Source of the DNA: Actinocatenispora sp963815125
GTDB taxonomy: Bacteria > Actinomycetota > Actinomycetes > Mycobacteriales > Micromonosporaceae
Length of the DNA stretch: 64,000 nucleotides
NCBI GenBank assembly: GCA_963815125.1
Contig: CAWFFM010000001.1
Span: 682,001 to 746,000 of the forward strand
Reading direction: 5' to 3'
Part shown: piece after piece, positions 1-6,999 of the stretch
Layout: each line of letters starts with the position of its first letter
Position numbering within the stretch: the first letter of the stretch is position 1
Made by a program: the position numbers and the translations under genes
Notes under the pieces: generated by a model
Seen by the model: only the letters and a program-made list of their open reading frames with translations
Databases searched by the model: none
Told to the model about the DNA's origin: nothing

Positions 1-725
1 GTGATGCCTGCGCTGAACGGAAGCACCCGGATGCTGACGTGGGGAAGCCTTCCCGAGTTCGGCCATGTGTCGAAGTTGGTCGGCCATTACTTCCGGATCC
101 GCCGAGGGGACGCCTGAGCACCGACTCATTGAGAATTGCATCGAGTTGCACAGGTGGCGGCACCCTGCGGGTGAGCATCTTCTGCCGTTGGAGGCGAAGT
201 TCCAGGCGACGGTCGATTTCTCTTTCTTACTCGCGGGGCCCTTCACCTTCGTCGGGTAGTCTAAGCAGCTCGCGGGCGTACCAATGGCATTGGAGTATCC
301 TGGAAGGAGTGCTGCTCCTCATACCAGAAGACGTTCTCGGCGCCGGCTTCGAGGCCGACGTACATGTCGAAATTGGGAGGCAGCAGGTCGGCGTACGAGC
401 TGGTCCAGCCCTTGACCCGGGTCGCCTCGGCGAGGGCGAGGAGTTCCTGGGTGCGTTCTGCGTCGGCGCCGTAGAGCGCGCACAGACCTTTGACGTCGTG
501 ATTACGGATGCGGACGCCGGGCTGCGCCGACTCGATCTTCCAGAGTGTGGGGCGGGAGCGTTCGATCTCGGCGGACGCGTAGTCGACGGTGATGCCCGCC
601 TGCTCGCGTAACGAGCGCAACGTGTGGCCGAGCTGTCGGCGCGGCACCGACGACCCGGATGGCTCGACAACCACAGATAGATCCTCCGTGAGAAGAAATA
701 TGCGGAGAGTTGTGAAGCTCCACAT
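1..725 (-). pseudogene. Decayed XRE-family HTH/DUF5753 regulator, truncated by the window edge
   Basis: An N-terminal piece starting at 725 carries a helix-turn-helix (around residues 30-85, with TLRSLREQAGITV and RPTLWKIESA) and enters DUF5753 (GWTSSYADLLPPNFDMYVGLEA). The homology then hops frames. After about 305 it continues as ILQCHWYARELLRLPDEG in another frame, meets an in-frame TAA at 229-227, and goes on in that frame as EIDRRLELRLQRQKMLTRRV. Near 100 it shifts to DPEVMADQLRHMAELGK, and near 45 to HVSIRVLPFSAGI at the window edge. All these pieces are collinear with DUF5753, so at least three frameshifts and one stop have accumulated. Intact members have roughly 270-290 residues and usually sit beside a DUF397 gene, which would lie outside the window. 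Reading the pieces as DUF5753 rests on family recall. Confidence 0.85.
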
Positions 726-842
726 TTATCACTCTGGGTGCGAGGTATGCAACGGATGTGACCTCAACTGGTCACTTTCTGAGATTCCGCAGCGTGGAGA
801 GGCCGATCGGCATGGTCGGCAGCTGTCCGTATGCGCAGACTG

Positions 843-869
843 ACCACACGTGGTACTCGATGCCACGTG
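843..869. promoter_or_regulatory. Nested inverted repeats, possible operator
   Basis: Two overlapping dyads lie in the 247-bp gap upstream of the small gene at 973. One is ACCAC-AC-GTGGT (843-854). The other is CACGTGG at 847-853 paired with CCACGTG at 863-869. The rest of the gap shows no gene. No promoter could be assigned, so a regulatory role is only a guess. Confidence 0.25.
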
Positions 870-972
870 ATCCGGTGCCGGAACCCCGAGGGCCTTGTCC
901 GGGGTACTGCCGCGTGCCCGGAGGCGGTGCGCGCACCGTGTGCGTACCGGTGGATGAACCGGAGGTTGGAAG

Positions 973-1245
973 ATGAGAGTTCAGGCTGGGGCCGCATTGG
1001 TGATGCCGGCGGTGCCACGGCAGTTCGCGCTGATACTCGATGCCGACGACCCGGACTACGACGAGTATGTACGGTGCGTCCGGCCCGCTGATCCGGTGCT
1101 GTGGTGGGGCGCGGCGTTCGACGAGCGTGTGGTGCTGTTCCGGATCGATAGGGACGGGAAACTGGACACCGCCCGGCATCCGGATGTCGACGCCGCGCTG
1201 GACCGGTGGAGCCGGCTCTACCCGGTCAAGCTTGCGTGGGTCTGA
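973..1245 (+). CDS. Small hypothetical protein (90 aa)
   Basis: The ATG at 973 has a good ribosome binding site (GGAGG at 960-964). Codon use matches the neighbouring real genes, and the frame ends just before a strong hairpin terminator. The protein is acidic, with aspartate-rich stretches (DADDPDYDEY), two tryptophans in VLWWGAAFDERVVLFRIDRDGK, and a helix-like C-terminal end (DAALDRWSRLYPVKLAWV). No signal peptide or membrane segment is visible. I do not recognise the family, and there is no operon partner: the upstream regulator is a pseudogene on the other strand. Confidence 0.7.
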   Translation: MRVQAGAALVMPAVPRQFALILDADDPDYDEYVRCVRPADPVLWWGAAFDERVVLFRIDRDGKLDTARHPDVDAALDRWSRLYPVKLAWV

Positions 1246-1257
1246 CGGTACGCAGCC

Positions 1258-1296
1258 GTGTCGTGGGGAGCGGCGTGGTGCCGCTCCCCACGACGC
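1258..1296. terminator. Bidirectional hairpin terminator
   Basis: A 14-bp perfect stem (TCGTGGGGAGCGGC at 1261-1274 with its complement at 1280-1293) has a 5-nt loop and extends by further pairs, one a G-T, to 1258/1296. It sits between the convergent genes ending at 1245 and 1299 and probably serves both. There is no U-tract, as is common in high-GC actinobacteria. Confidence 0.75.
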
Positions 1297-1298
1297 GG

Positions 1299-2237
1299 TC
1301 AGAACAGGTGGCCGAGGGTACGGACGATGTCGACGTAGAAGTTGCCCTCGATGGACCGGAAGATCTGGAACGGCTCACCCGGGCTGCCGAAGAACGGGCG
1401 CAGCGTCCAGCCCAGTTGGGTACCGACGAAGCCGAACACCACGATCCACACGTACAACAGGCTCATGCTGGCCGAACGGGGCTGTGGCGGAAGCGCCCGC
1501 TGCATCGGATGTACGGAAGGCTGCGGGTGCGGCATGCCGCCGTTGGGGCCGGGTGCGACGCGGGCGGCCACCGGGGCGAACCGCGGTTGTGCTGCGGCGT
1601 CACCGGTCGGCGCACCGACCGTCACCGGTACCGGTGACGGTTCGTCCACATCGCTCGCCCCGGCGTGGTCGGAACCCTCGGCGGTGGCCGGTCCCGCGAC
1701 AGGAGCGGCCGCGACAGGTGGTGTCGAGGCGTGCGGTGCACGCACGGTGGTCGCTGCGGCGGCGTTCATCGAACGCATACCGGCGATCAGGAACTTCAGT
1801 CCCACCATCGAGGTGAGGATCATGATCGCCACGTTGAGCAGCTTGTAGAACGAGTAGTTCGGCGCGGTGATCAGGAAGAACAAGCTGATCGGCGCGAAGG
1901 CCAGAGTGAGTGCGGACAGGACCGTGATAGTCACCGAGACCAGGGCCAGCGCCTGGCGTACCGACAGCTTGGCGCCGAACACGAGATTGAACAGATACAG
2001 CGTGGGCAGGCAGATCGCGAGGGTCACCAAGAACAGGATCGGGAGCTTCACCGCCGAGGCCAACGCCTGCAACCAGCCGTTCGAGGCGCCGAGCACGGCA
2101 CCGTAGAGAGCGAGCGAGATGGCGGCGGAGGTCAGCAACTGGCCGGAGAGTGGTCTGAGCTCTCGGTCCTCGGCGATCTGGCGCCAGATCCCCTCCCGGT
2201 CCCGCAGGATCCGTTCTATGACCAGTCCCTGTGCCAT
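1299..2237 (-). CDS. Multi-pass membrane protein with a proline/alanine-rich loop
   Basis: The 312-residue protein has hydrophobic segments at about 33-52, 64-88, 95-123 and 133-152. A disordered Pro/Ala-rich stretch follows (about 157-260, with VAAAPVAGPATAEG and PHPQPSVHP), then one more membrane segment near 265-285 (LLYVWIVVFGFVG). The four-helix N-terminal bundle recalls Yip1-like or DUF-type actinobacterial membrane proteins, but no catalytic motif is visible and I assign no function. The ATG at 2237 is preceded by a G-rich stretch (GGGGGT). The gene is convergent with the small gene at 973 and shares its terminator. Confidence 0.75.
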   Translation of the reverse strand: MAQGLVIERILRDREGIWRQIAEDRELRPLSGQLLTSAAISLALYGAVLGASNGWLQALASAVKLPILFLVTLAICLPTLYLFNLVFGAKLSVRQALALVSVTITVLSALTLAFAPISLFFLITAPNYSFYKLLNVAIMILTSMVGLKFLIAGMRSMNAAAATTVRAPHASTPPVAAAPVAGPATAEGSDHAGASDVDEPSPVPVTVGAPTGDAAAQPRFAPVAARVAPGPNGGMPHPQPSVHPMQRALPPQPRSASMSLLYVWIVVFGFVGTQLGWTLRPFFGSPGEPFQIFRSIEGNFYVDIVRTLGHLF

Positions 2238-2357
2238 GGATCTACCCCCGATGATGGACGTTCGGCGCTGACCGCCGGCACCGGAGGATGAGACCTCTGG
2301 TAGCTCCGGCCGGTTGCGCCAACTGGTCAGAGAACTATAGATGCCGCTGACTCGATG

Positions 2358-3062
2358 TCAATGGTCGTTTCGTCGCAGGTGGAGCATTTCGTCGGCCACC
2401 AGGGTCGGCCCGTCCAACTCATCGGCGATACGGTCCGCAGCCGCGAGATGGACCTCCGGTCCCTGGTCGGTGACGGCGCCCAACCGCTCGGCCGTGCCTG
2501 CCAACGTTTCCAGCCGGGCCACCTGAGTGGACAGCGCAGCCAGTCCGGAATCGCCGTCCGGGCAGCGTAGGGCGGCGCTGGTGAGCATCCATTCGATCCG
2601 GCGCAGCGCACCGTCGCCGAACACCGTGCTCATGTCACCGGCCCGGTACGCGGCGCTGGAACGGATCCTCGACACCGACCGTTGGGTACGCCCGACCAGC
2701 TCACCGGCCGCCGGGTTCCGCTGCGCGAGCAGGACGAGTTCGTGCCGGGACACGTACTGTCCGGCGCGGGCCGCGGCCCGCAGCTGCCGGAGCCGGGTGG
2801 CGCCACGTACCGCCAGCAGTGCGGCCACCAGTGCGATCAGCAGACTGCCGCCGCCGGCCACCGCGCCGAACAGCGCCGGTGACGCGTCCCGGGGAGCCGC
2901 ACCGGAGATCAGGATGGTCAGTCCGGCGGCGCCGAACAGGACGGTCAGTACGGCGGCCAGCGCCACAGTGGACAGATCGCCGGGACCGCCGGAGGCCAGG
3001 CGTGCGGAAACTTCCGGCGCGAACACATCACGGAACCCGGGACCGCCGGACGGTTCGGACAT
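2358..3062 (-). CDS. Hypothetical protein with two N-terminal membrane segments
   Basis: The frame is open further upstream, but the ATG at 3062 follows a GGAGGA ribosome binding site (complement at 3070-3075), giving 234 residues starting MSEPSGGPGFRD. Membrane segments lie at about 32-54 (TVALAAVLTVLFGAAGLTIL) and 62-84. The remainder is a soluble, helical, arginine-rich domain with QRNPAAGELVGRTQRSVSRI and a late segment of regular leucines (LAALSTQVARLETLAGTAERL is typical of a coiled coil). I know of no family. It follows the membrane protein at 1299-2237 in genome order and is read in the same direction, but 120 bp separate them, so co-transcription is uncertain. Confidence 0.7.
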   Translation of the reverse strand: MSEPSGGPGFRDVFAPEVSARLASGGPGDLSTVALAAVLTVLFGAAGLTILISGAAPRDASPALFGAVAGGGSLLIALVAALLAVRGATRLRQLRAAARAGQYVSRHELVLLAQRNPAAGELVGRTQRSVSRIRSSAAYRAGDMSTVFGDGALRRIEWMLTSAALRCPDGDSGLAALSTQVARLETLAGTAERLGAVTDQGPEVHLAAADRIADELDGPTLVADEMLHLRRNDH

Positions 3063-3197
3063 CACATTCTCCTCCGGACTGCGGAACGCCCGTGGCAGCG
3101 ACAACGCCTGCTCCGGCCCGGGCAGCTACATCGGCGCCCCAGCTCTGGTGGCGGCTGCGCAGTGACGGACCGGAGCGTGTTGCGCACCCATGGGATC

Positions 3198-3386
3198 ATG
3201 CCAGAGCCTGACCAAAAGGAGCCCGGGCTGCGGCGGTGGCTACGGCGATTACAGCTCACCGCCGGTGCTGGGGGACATGTCGGGGATGCGGTTGCCGATG
3301 GGCTGTGGGCAGGATACGGGCCACCGAAGGCCCGGGCACGGTTCGGATCGCACAAGATGCCGGAGCCGGAACGGCCGAGCTGGTGA
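3198..3386 (+). CDS. Possible small ORF (62 aa), doubtful
   Basis: This frame lies in the 337-bp gap between the genes at 2358-3062 and 3400-3993. The predicted product is basic and looks protein-like (GLRRWLRRLQLTAGAGGHVG, ARARFGSHKMPEPERPSW). However, there is no ribosome binding site, third-position GC is clearly lower than in neighbouring genes, and a rare TTA codon is present. A GTG at 3162 would extend it by 12 codons. I list it because the gap is otherwise empty. It may not be expressed. Confidence 0.2.
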   Translation: MPEPDQKEPGLRRWLRRLQLTAGAGGHVGDAVADGLWAGYGPPKARARFGSHKMPEPERPSW

Positions 3387-3399
3387 GCGGTGCTCCGTC

Positions 3400-3993
3400 T
3401 CACCGGGGCCGCAGCGCGGCCAGCACGAACTCGGTGACCTCCGAGGCCAACTGACCGGCTGTCTTCGGTCCGGTGGGTCGGTACCAGGTGGGCAGCTGGT
3501 TGATCATGCCGAACACCATGAGAGTGACCGTCTCGGCCGATGCGGCAGGGGAGAACTCGCCGGCCGCCTGGCCCTCGGCGATCAGCGCGCGGAACGTCTC
3601 GTGGTAGCGGCGTCGGTCGGCGCGCATCGCGGTCCGACGTTCGGTCTCCAGGCCGTGCATCTCCCGGGTGAACACGGAGGTCTCCTCGGCCCGCGCCGCC
3701 GTCGTCTCGATCAGGTTGACGATGATCGCCCGGACCGTCTCGGTACGCGACAACCCACGGGCCAGGATGTCGTTGAGATCGGCCAGCTGCACCGCGAGCA
3801 GCCCGCGGTAGATCTCGTACAGCAGCTCGTCCTTGGACGCGAAGTAGTGGTAGAGCGCGCCCTTGGTCACCTCGGCGCGCGCCACGATCTGCTGCACCGA
3901 GGTGCTGTCGTAGCCTTGCTCGGCGAACAGTGCGACGGCCGCGCCGATGATGCGCTCGCGTACCGGTGCGGTCGGTCGGGACAGCCGGGTCAT
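3400..3993 (-). CDS. TetR-family transcriptional regulator
   Basis: The 197-residue protein has a TetR_N domain at about 12-58 (RERIIGAAVALFAEQGYDST, then VTKGALYHYFASKDELLYEI). The ligand-binding helical domain resembles that of acyl-CoA catabolism regulators, with REMHGLETERRTAMRADRRR and a tail WYRPTGPKTAGQLASEVTEF. It begins 6 bp after the acyl-CoA dehydrogenase stop, so it is the third gene of the kinase-dehydrogenase-TetR operon. Such last-gene TetR proteins usually repress their own operon. The palindromes at 6271-6290 and 8802-8825 are its natural candidate operators, with acyl-CoA or a pathway intermediate as likely inducer. The assignment of operator and ligand is inference. Confidence 0.93.
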   Translation of the reverse strand: MTRLSRPTAPVRERIIGAAVALFAEQGYDSTSVQQIVARAEVTKGALYHYFASKDELLYEIYRGLLAVQLADLNDILARGLSRTETVRAIIVNLIETTAARAEETSVFTREMHGLETERRTAMRADRRRYHETFRALIAEGQAAGEFSPAASAETVTLMVFGMINQLPTWYRPTGPKTAGQLASEVTEFVLAALRPR

Positions 3994-3999
3994 CGCGCC

Positions 4000-5214
4000 T
4001 CAGTCCCGGTGACGGGACAGCTCGCGGCGCGCCACCGAGCGGCGGTGCACCTCGTCGGGGCCGTCGGCGATGCGCAGCGTACGGGCGTGCGCGTACAGCG
4101 AGGCCAGCGGCGTGTCGTCGGAGACCCCGGCGCCGCCGTGTGCCTGGATGGCCCGGTCGATGATGTGGCAGGCCATCTCCGGTACGACGACCTTGATCGC
4201 GGCTATCTCGGTGGCCGCCCCCCGGTTGCCGACGGTGTCCATCAGCCAGGCGGTCTTGAGTACCAGAAGTCGGGCCTGTTCGATCCGGATCCGTGCGTCG
4301 GCGATCCATTCCCGTACCACGCCCTGTTCGGCGATCGGTGCGCCGAATGCGGTGCGTCCCAGGGTGCGGGTGCACATCAGTTCCAGGGCACGTTCGGCCA
4401 TGCCGATCAGCCGCATGCAGTGGTGGATGCGGCCGGGGCCGAGCCGGGCCTGCGCCATCGCGAAGCCTTCGTTCTCGCCGCCGAGCAGGTTCGCGGCCGG
4501 CACCCGTACTCCGCCGTAGCGGATCTCGGCGTGCCCGCCGTGGGTGCGTTCGTCATAGCCGAAGACCGTGGTGGCGCGGCGGATCTCCACGCCGGGGGAG
4601 TCCAGTGGCACCAGGATCATGCTGTGCCGCCGGTGGCGGGGACCGTCCGGGTCGGTGACCCCCATGACGATTGCGACCCGGCAGCGTGGGCTCATCGCCC
4701 CCGACGACCACCACTTGTGCCCGGTGACCACGTACCCGTCGCCGTCGCGTTCGATCCGGGTGGTGATGTTGCTGGCGTCTGAGCTGGCCACTGCGGGCTC
4801 GGTCATCGAGAAGCAGGACCGGATCTCGCCGTCCAGTAGTGGTCGTAGCCACTGTTCCTGCTGGGCCTCGCTGCCGAAGGCGGCCAGCAGTTCCATGTTG
4901 CCGGTGTCCGGCGCCGCGCAGTTCATCGCCTCGGGGGCGATCCGCGGGCTGCGGCCGGTGAGCTCCGCGATCGGCGCATAGTCCACATTGGACAATCCGG
5001 CACCGTGCCGCTGATCCGGCAGGAACAGGTTCCACAGGCCGCGTTCGCGCGCCTGCGTCTTCAACTCCTCCATCACCGGAGGCGGTCCCCACTTCTTGGG
5101 CGCGGCGTCGGCCTGCTCGGCGAACACCGGTTCGGCCGGGTACACGCACTCGGTCAGGAACTGCTCGGCGGCATTTTGCAGAGCCAGCGAGCGCTCGCTG
5201 TATGCGAAGTCCAC
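4000..5214 (-). CDS. Acyl-CoA dehydrogenase, ACAD10/11-like
   Basis: This 404-residue FAD enzyme has the three-part ACAD fold: an N-terminal helical region, the central beta domain (CFSMTEPAVASSDASNI, GHKWWSSGAMSPRC) and a C-terminal helical domain (QAHGGAGVSDDTPLASLYAH). The region that carries the catalytic Glu (YEGT) in medium-chain enzymes reads LRIADGPDEVH, so Asp-Gly replaces Glu-Gly; to my recollection this ending is typical of the ACAD10/11 group. The GTG start overlaps the kinase stop as TAGTG with AAGGAGG just upstream, so translation is coupled. Together with the kinase it probably converts a 4-phospho-acyl-CoA to an enoyl-CoA, as LvaC does in Pseudomonas putida. An ordinary dehydrogenation of an unusual acyl-CoA is the alternative. 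Confidence 0.92.
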   Translation of the reverse strand: MDFAYSERSLALQNAAEQFLTECVYPAEPVFAEQADAAPKKWGPPPVMEELKTQARERGLWNLFLPDQRHGAGLSNVDYAPIAELTGRSPRIAPEAMNCAAPDTGNMELLAAFGSEAQQEQWLRPLLDGEIRSCFSMTEPAVASSDASNITTRIERDGDGYVVTGHKWWSSGAMSPRCRVAIVMGVTDPDGPRHRRHSMILVPLDSPGVEIRRATTVFGYDERTHGGHAEIRYGGVRVPAANLLGGENEGFAMAQARLGPGRIHHCMRLIGMAERALELMCTRTLGRTAFGAPIAEQGVVREWIADARIRIEQARLLVLKTAWLMDTVGNRGAATEIAAIKVVVPEMACHIIDRAIQAHGGAGVSDDTPLASLYAHARTLRIADGPDEVHRRSVARRELSRHRD

Positions 5215-6254
5215 TACGCCTCCTTGCGTGGTGCGTCGTCCAGTGCCTCGCGACCGAGGTCCACCAGGGCCGGTACCCGGGCGCCGATGCTGTCGAAGTC
5301 CGGCCCCACAGTTTCGCCGGCCAGGTACCGGGCATGGATGCCCTCGGAGATGATGGCGAGCTTGTAGTAGCCCAGCGCCACGTACCAGCCGAGCCGGTCC
5401 AGCGGCACGCCGGTCGCGTCGGCGTAGCTGGCCAGCAGCGACTCGCCGGACGGGAAGTCCAGCTCAGGGGGCAGCGGCGTCGCCGCGGTGCTCAGCCCGT
5501 GCCGGGCCAGTTCGGTGTAGACGTACAGCAGCCCCACATCGGCCAGCGGATCGCCGAGGGTGGCCATCTCCCAGTCCAGTACTGCGGTGACCCGGCTCAG
5601 CCGGTCGTCGAACATCACGTTGTCCAGCCGGTAGTCGCCGTGCAGGATGCCGGCGCGGCCGGAGTCGGGTACCGCCTCGGCGAGCGCGGTGTGCAGTGCG
5701 TCCAGCGCCGGCAGTTCCCGGGTGACGGAGCGTTCCCACTGCCGGTACCAGCGCGACACCTGGCGGGTCAGGTAGCCCTCCGGCCGGCCGAAGTCGGCCA
5801 GACCGACCGAGCCGGGCTCGATGGAATGCAACGCCACCAGTACGTCCACCAGCAGTCGTGCGCAGCGAGCCACCGAGGTGGTGGTGAGCGTGGCGTATTC
5901 CGCCGCGCTGCGCAGTACGACCCCCGGTACCTCGCTCATCAGGTAGAACGGGGCGCCGAGCACCGTGTCGTCGACGCACAGCAGCAGCGCCTCCGGCACC
6001 GGTACGGCGCTGTCGCGCAGTGCGGAGATCACCCGGTACTCGCGGGTCATGTCGTGCGCGGTGGGCAGTATGTGCCCCAGCGGCGGACGGCGCAGCACGA
6101 ACCGGGACCGGCCGTCGGAGACCCGGTAGGTCAGGTTGGACCGGCCACCCGGGATCAGCTCGGCGCTCAGCGGGCCGGCGGCCAGCTCCGGTCGGGCCGT
6201 GGTCAGGTGTCGGGTGAGGACATCCAGGTCAAGGCCGGGCGGGTTCGATGTCAC
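5214..6254 (-). CDS. APH-like phosphotransferase, ACAD10/11 kinase type
   Basis: The 346-residue protein is an aminoglycoside-phosphotransferase-fold kinase. It shows a nucleotide loop (PGGRSNLTYRV), the basic beta-3 segment FVLRRPPLGHILPTAHDM, the catalytic loop HGDYRLDNVMFDD and the metal-binding LDWEMATLGDPLADVG. All catalytic residues (His/Asp/Asn and the DWE Asp) are present, so it should be active. This subfamily is the one fused to acyl-CoA dehydrogenase in ACAD10/11 and is related to LvaA, which phosphorylates the 4-hydroxyl of hydroxyacyl-CoA. The open frame extends far upstream, but the GTG at 6254 follows a purine-rich stretch and leaves the promoter and operator (6271-6322) outside the gene. 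It is first in the operon with the ACAD and TetR genes. Confidence 0.93.
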   Translation of the reverse strand: MTSNPPGLDLDVLTRHLTTARPELAAGPLSAELIPGGRSNLTYRVSDGRSRFVLRRPPLGHILPTAHDMTREYRVISALRDSAVPVPEALLLCVDDTVLGAPFYLMSEVPGVVLRSAAEYATLTTTSVARCARLLVDVLVALHSIEPGSVGLADFGRPEGYLTRQVSRWYRQWERSVTRELPALDALHTALAEAVPDSGRAGILHGDYRLDNVMFDDRLSRVTAVLDWEMATLGDPLADVGLLYVYTELARHGLSTAATPLPPELDFPSGESLLASYADATGVPLDRLGWYVALGYYKLAIISEGIHARYLAGETVGPDFDSIGARVPALVDLGREALDDAPRKEA

Positions 6255-6270
6255 CTTCCACCATCCCTCA

Positions 6271-6290
6271 CATACCGACTGGTCGGTATG
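6271..6290. promoter_or_regulatory. TetR-type operator palindrome, site 1
   Basis: The sequence CATACCGACT-GGTCGGTATG is a 20-bp palindrome with a single mismatch at the centre. It lies between the kinase gene (minus, start 6254) and the HAD gene (plus, start 6360) and directly follows the -10 of the minus-strand promoter, so binding there would block initiation of the kinase-ACAD-TetR operon. The same palindrome occurs at 8802-8825. Confidence 0.75.
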
Positions 6291-6291
6291 C

Positions 6292-6322
6292 ACGCTACCG
6301 TGTCGGGCAGGTCCGGTGTCAA
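6292..6322 (-). promoter_or_regulatory. Promoter of the kinase-ACAD-TetR operon
   Basis: On the minus strand TTGACA (6322-6317) and TAGCGT (6297-6292) are separated by 19 bp. The predicted start falls inside the operator at 6271-6290. The spacer is longer than the 17-bp optimum, so the match is good but not ideal. Confidence 0.5.
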
Positions 6323-6359
6323 TCGAACCGGTCCGACCAGCATTCCCGGGAGGAGCCCC

Positions 6360-6980
6360 ATGACACCGCAGCCTCAGCGGCGTGGCCTGCTCGTCGACTA
6401 CGGCGGTGTGCTGACCCGCAGCGTGTTCGCCTCGTTCGACGCGTACTGCGCCCGCGCCGGGCTGCCGGCCGGCCGGATCGTGCAGCTGCTGCGTACCGAT
6501 CCGGCGGCCCGGGACCTGTTGACCGGACTGGAGAACGGCACTCTGCCGCTGCCTGAGTTCGAGCGGGGCCTGGCCGGGCTGCTCGGCGTCGCGCCGGACG
6601 GCCTGGTCCGGCAGTTGCTGGCCGGCGCCACCCCCGACGAGGCCATGCATGCGGCCGTACGCGCCGCGCGCGGCCACGGCATCCGTACCGCCCTGGTGTC
6701 CAACTCCTGGGGCACCGACGGCTACGACCGGCCCGCCCTGGCCACGATGTTCGACGCGGTGCTGATCTCCGCGGAACTGGGCGTACGCAAACCGTCGCGG
6801 GCGATCTACCAGCAGGCCACCGAGGCGATCGGGGTACCCGCGGCGCGGTGCGTGTTCGTCGACGACCTGGCGGTGAACCTGACCCCGGCGCAGGAACTCG
6901 GCATGGCCACGGTCCACCATCGCGACGTCGACACGTCCCTGGCGCGGCTCACCGAACTGCTCGGCGTACCGCTGAGCTGA
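6360..6980 (+). CDS. HAD-superfamily hydrolase, ACAD10 N-domain/sEH-like
   Basis: The 206-residue HAD protein starts at ATG 6360 behind GGGAGG. Motif I is LLVDYGGVLTRS: the nucleophile Asp is present but the Asp two residues later is Gly, as in the epoxide-hydrolase-N-domain and dehalogenase-like branches rather than classic phosphatases. Motif II is TALVSNSWG, motif III the Lys of GVRKPSRAIYQ, and motif IV VFVDDLAVNL. A small helical cap lies at about residues 20-85. The gene diverges from the kinase-ACAD operon across the site 1 palindrome. In animal ACAD10 a HAD domain precedes the kinase and ACAD domains, so the three neighbouring genes are the split counterpart. Its substrate is unknown; the missing second Asp makes simple phosphomonoesterase activity uncertain. 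Confidence 0.9.
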   Translation: MTPQPQRRGLLVDYGGVLTRSVFASFDAYCARAGLPAGRIVQLLRTDPAARDLLTGLENGTLPLPEFERGLAGLLGVAPDGLVRQLLAGATPDEAMHAAVRAARGHGIRTALVSNSWGTDGYDRPALATMFDAVLISAELGVRKPSRAIYQQATEAIGVPAARCVFVDDLAVNLTPAQELGMATVHHRDVDTSLARLTELLGVPLS

Positions 6981-6999
6981 GCTGCCCGCCGTCGAGCCG

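Noticed and set aside
1..725. Insertion sequence or phage activity as the cause of the broken regulator
   Set aside because: No transposase, terminal repeat or attachment site is seen near it. Scattered frameshifts and a stop fit plain decay.
3190..4782. A 530-codon plus-strand frame over the TetR and acyl-CoA dehydrogenase genes
   Set aside because: It is antisense to two genes with complete family motifs, lacks a ribosome binding site and has no domain-like sequence.
5214..6920. A kinase gene extended upstream to 6920 in the same frame
   Set aside because: The extension is antisense to the HAD gene and would swallow the promoter and palindrome at 6271-6322. The GTG at 6254 begins the conserved kinase sequence.
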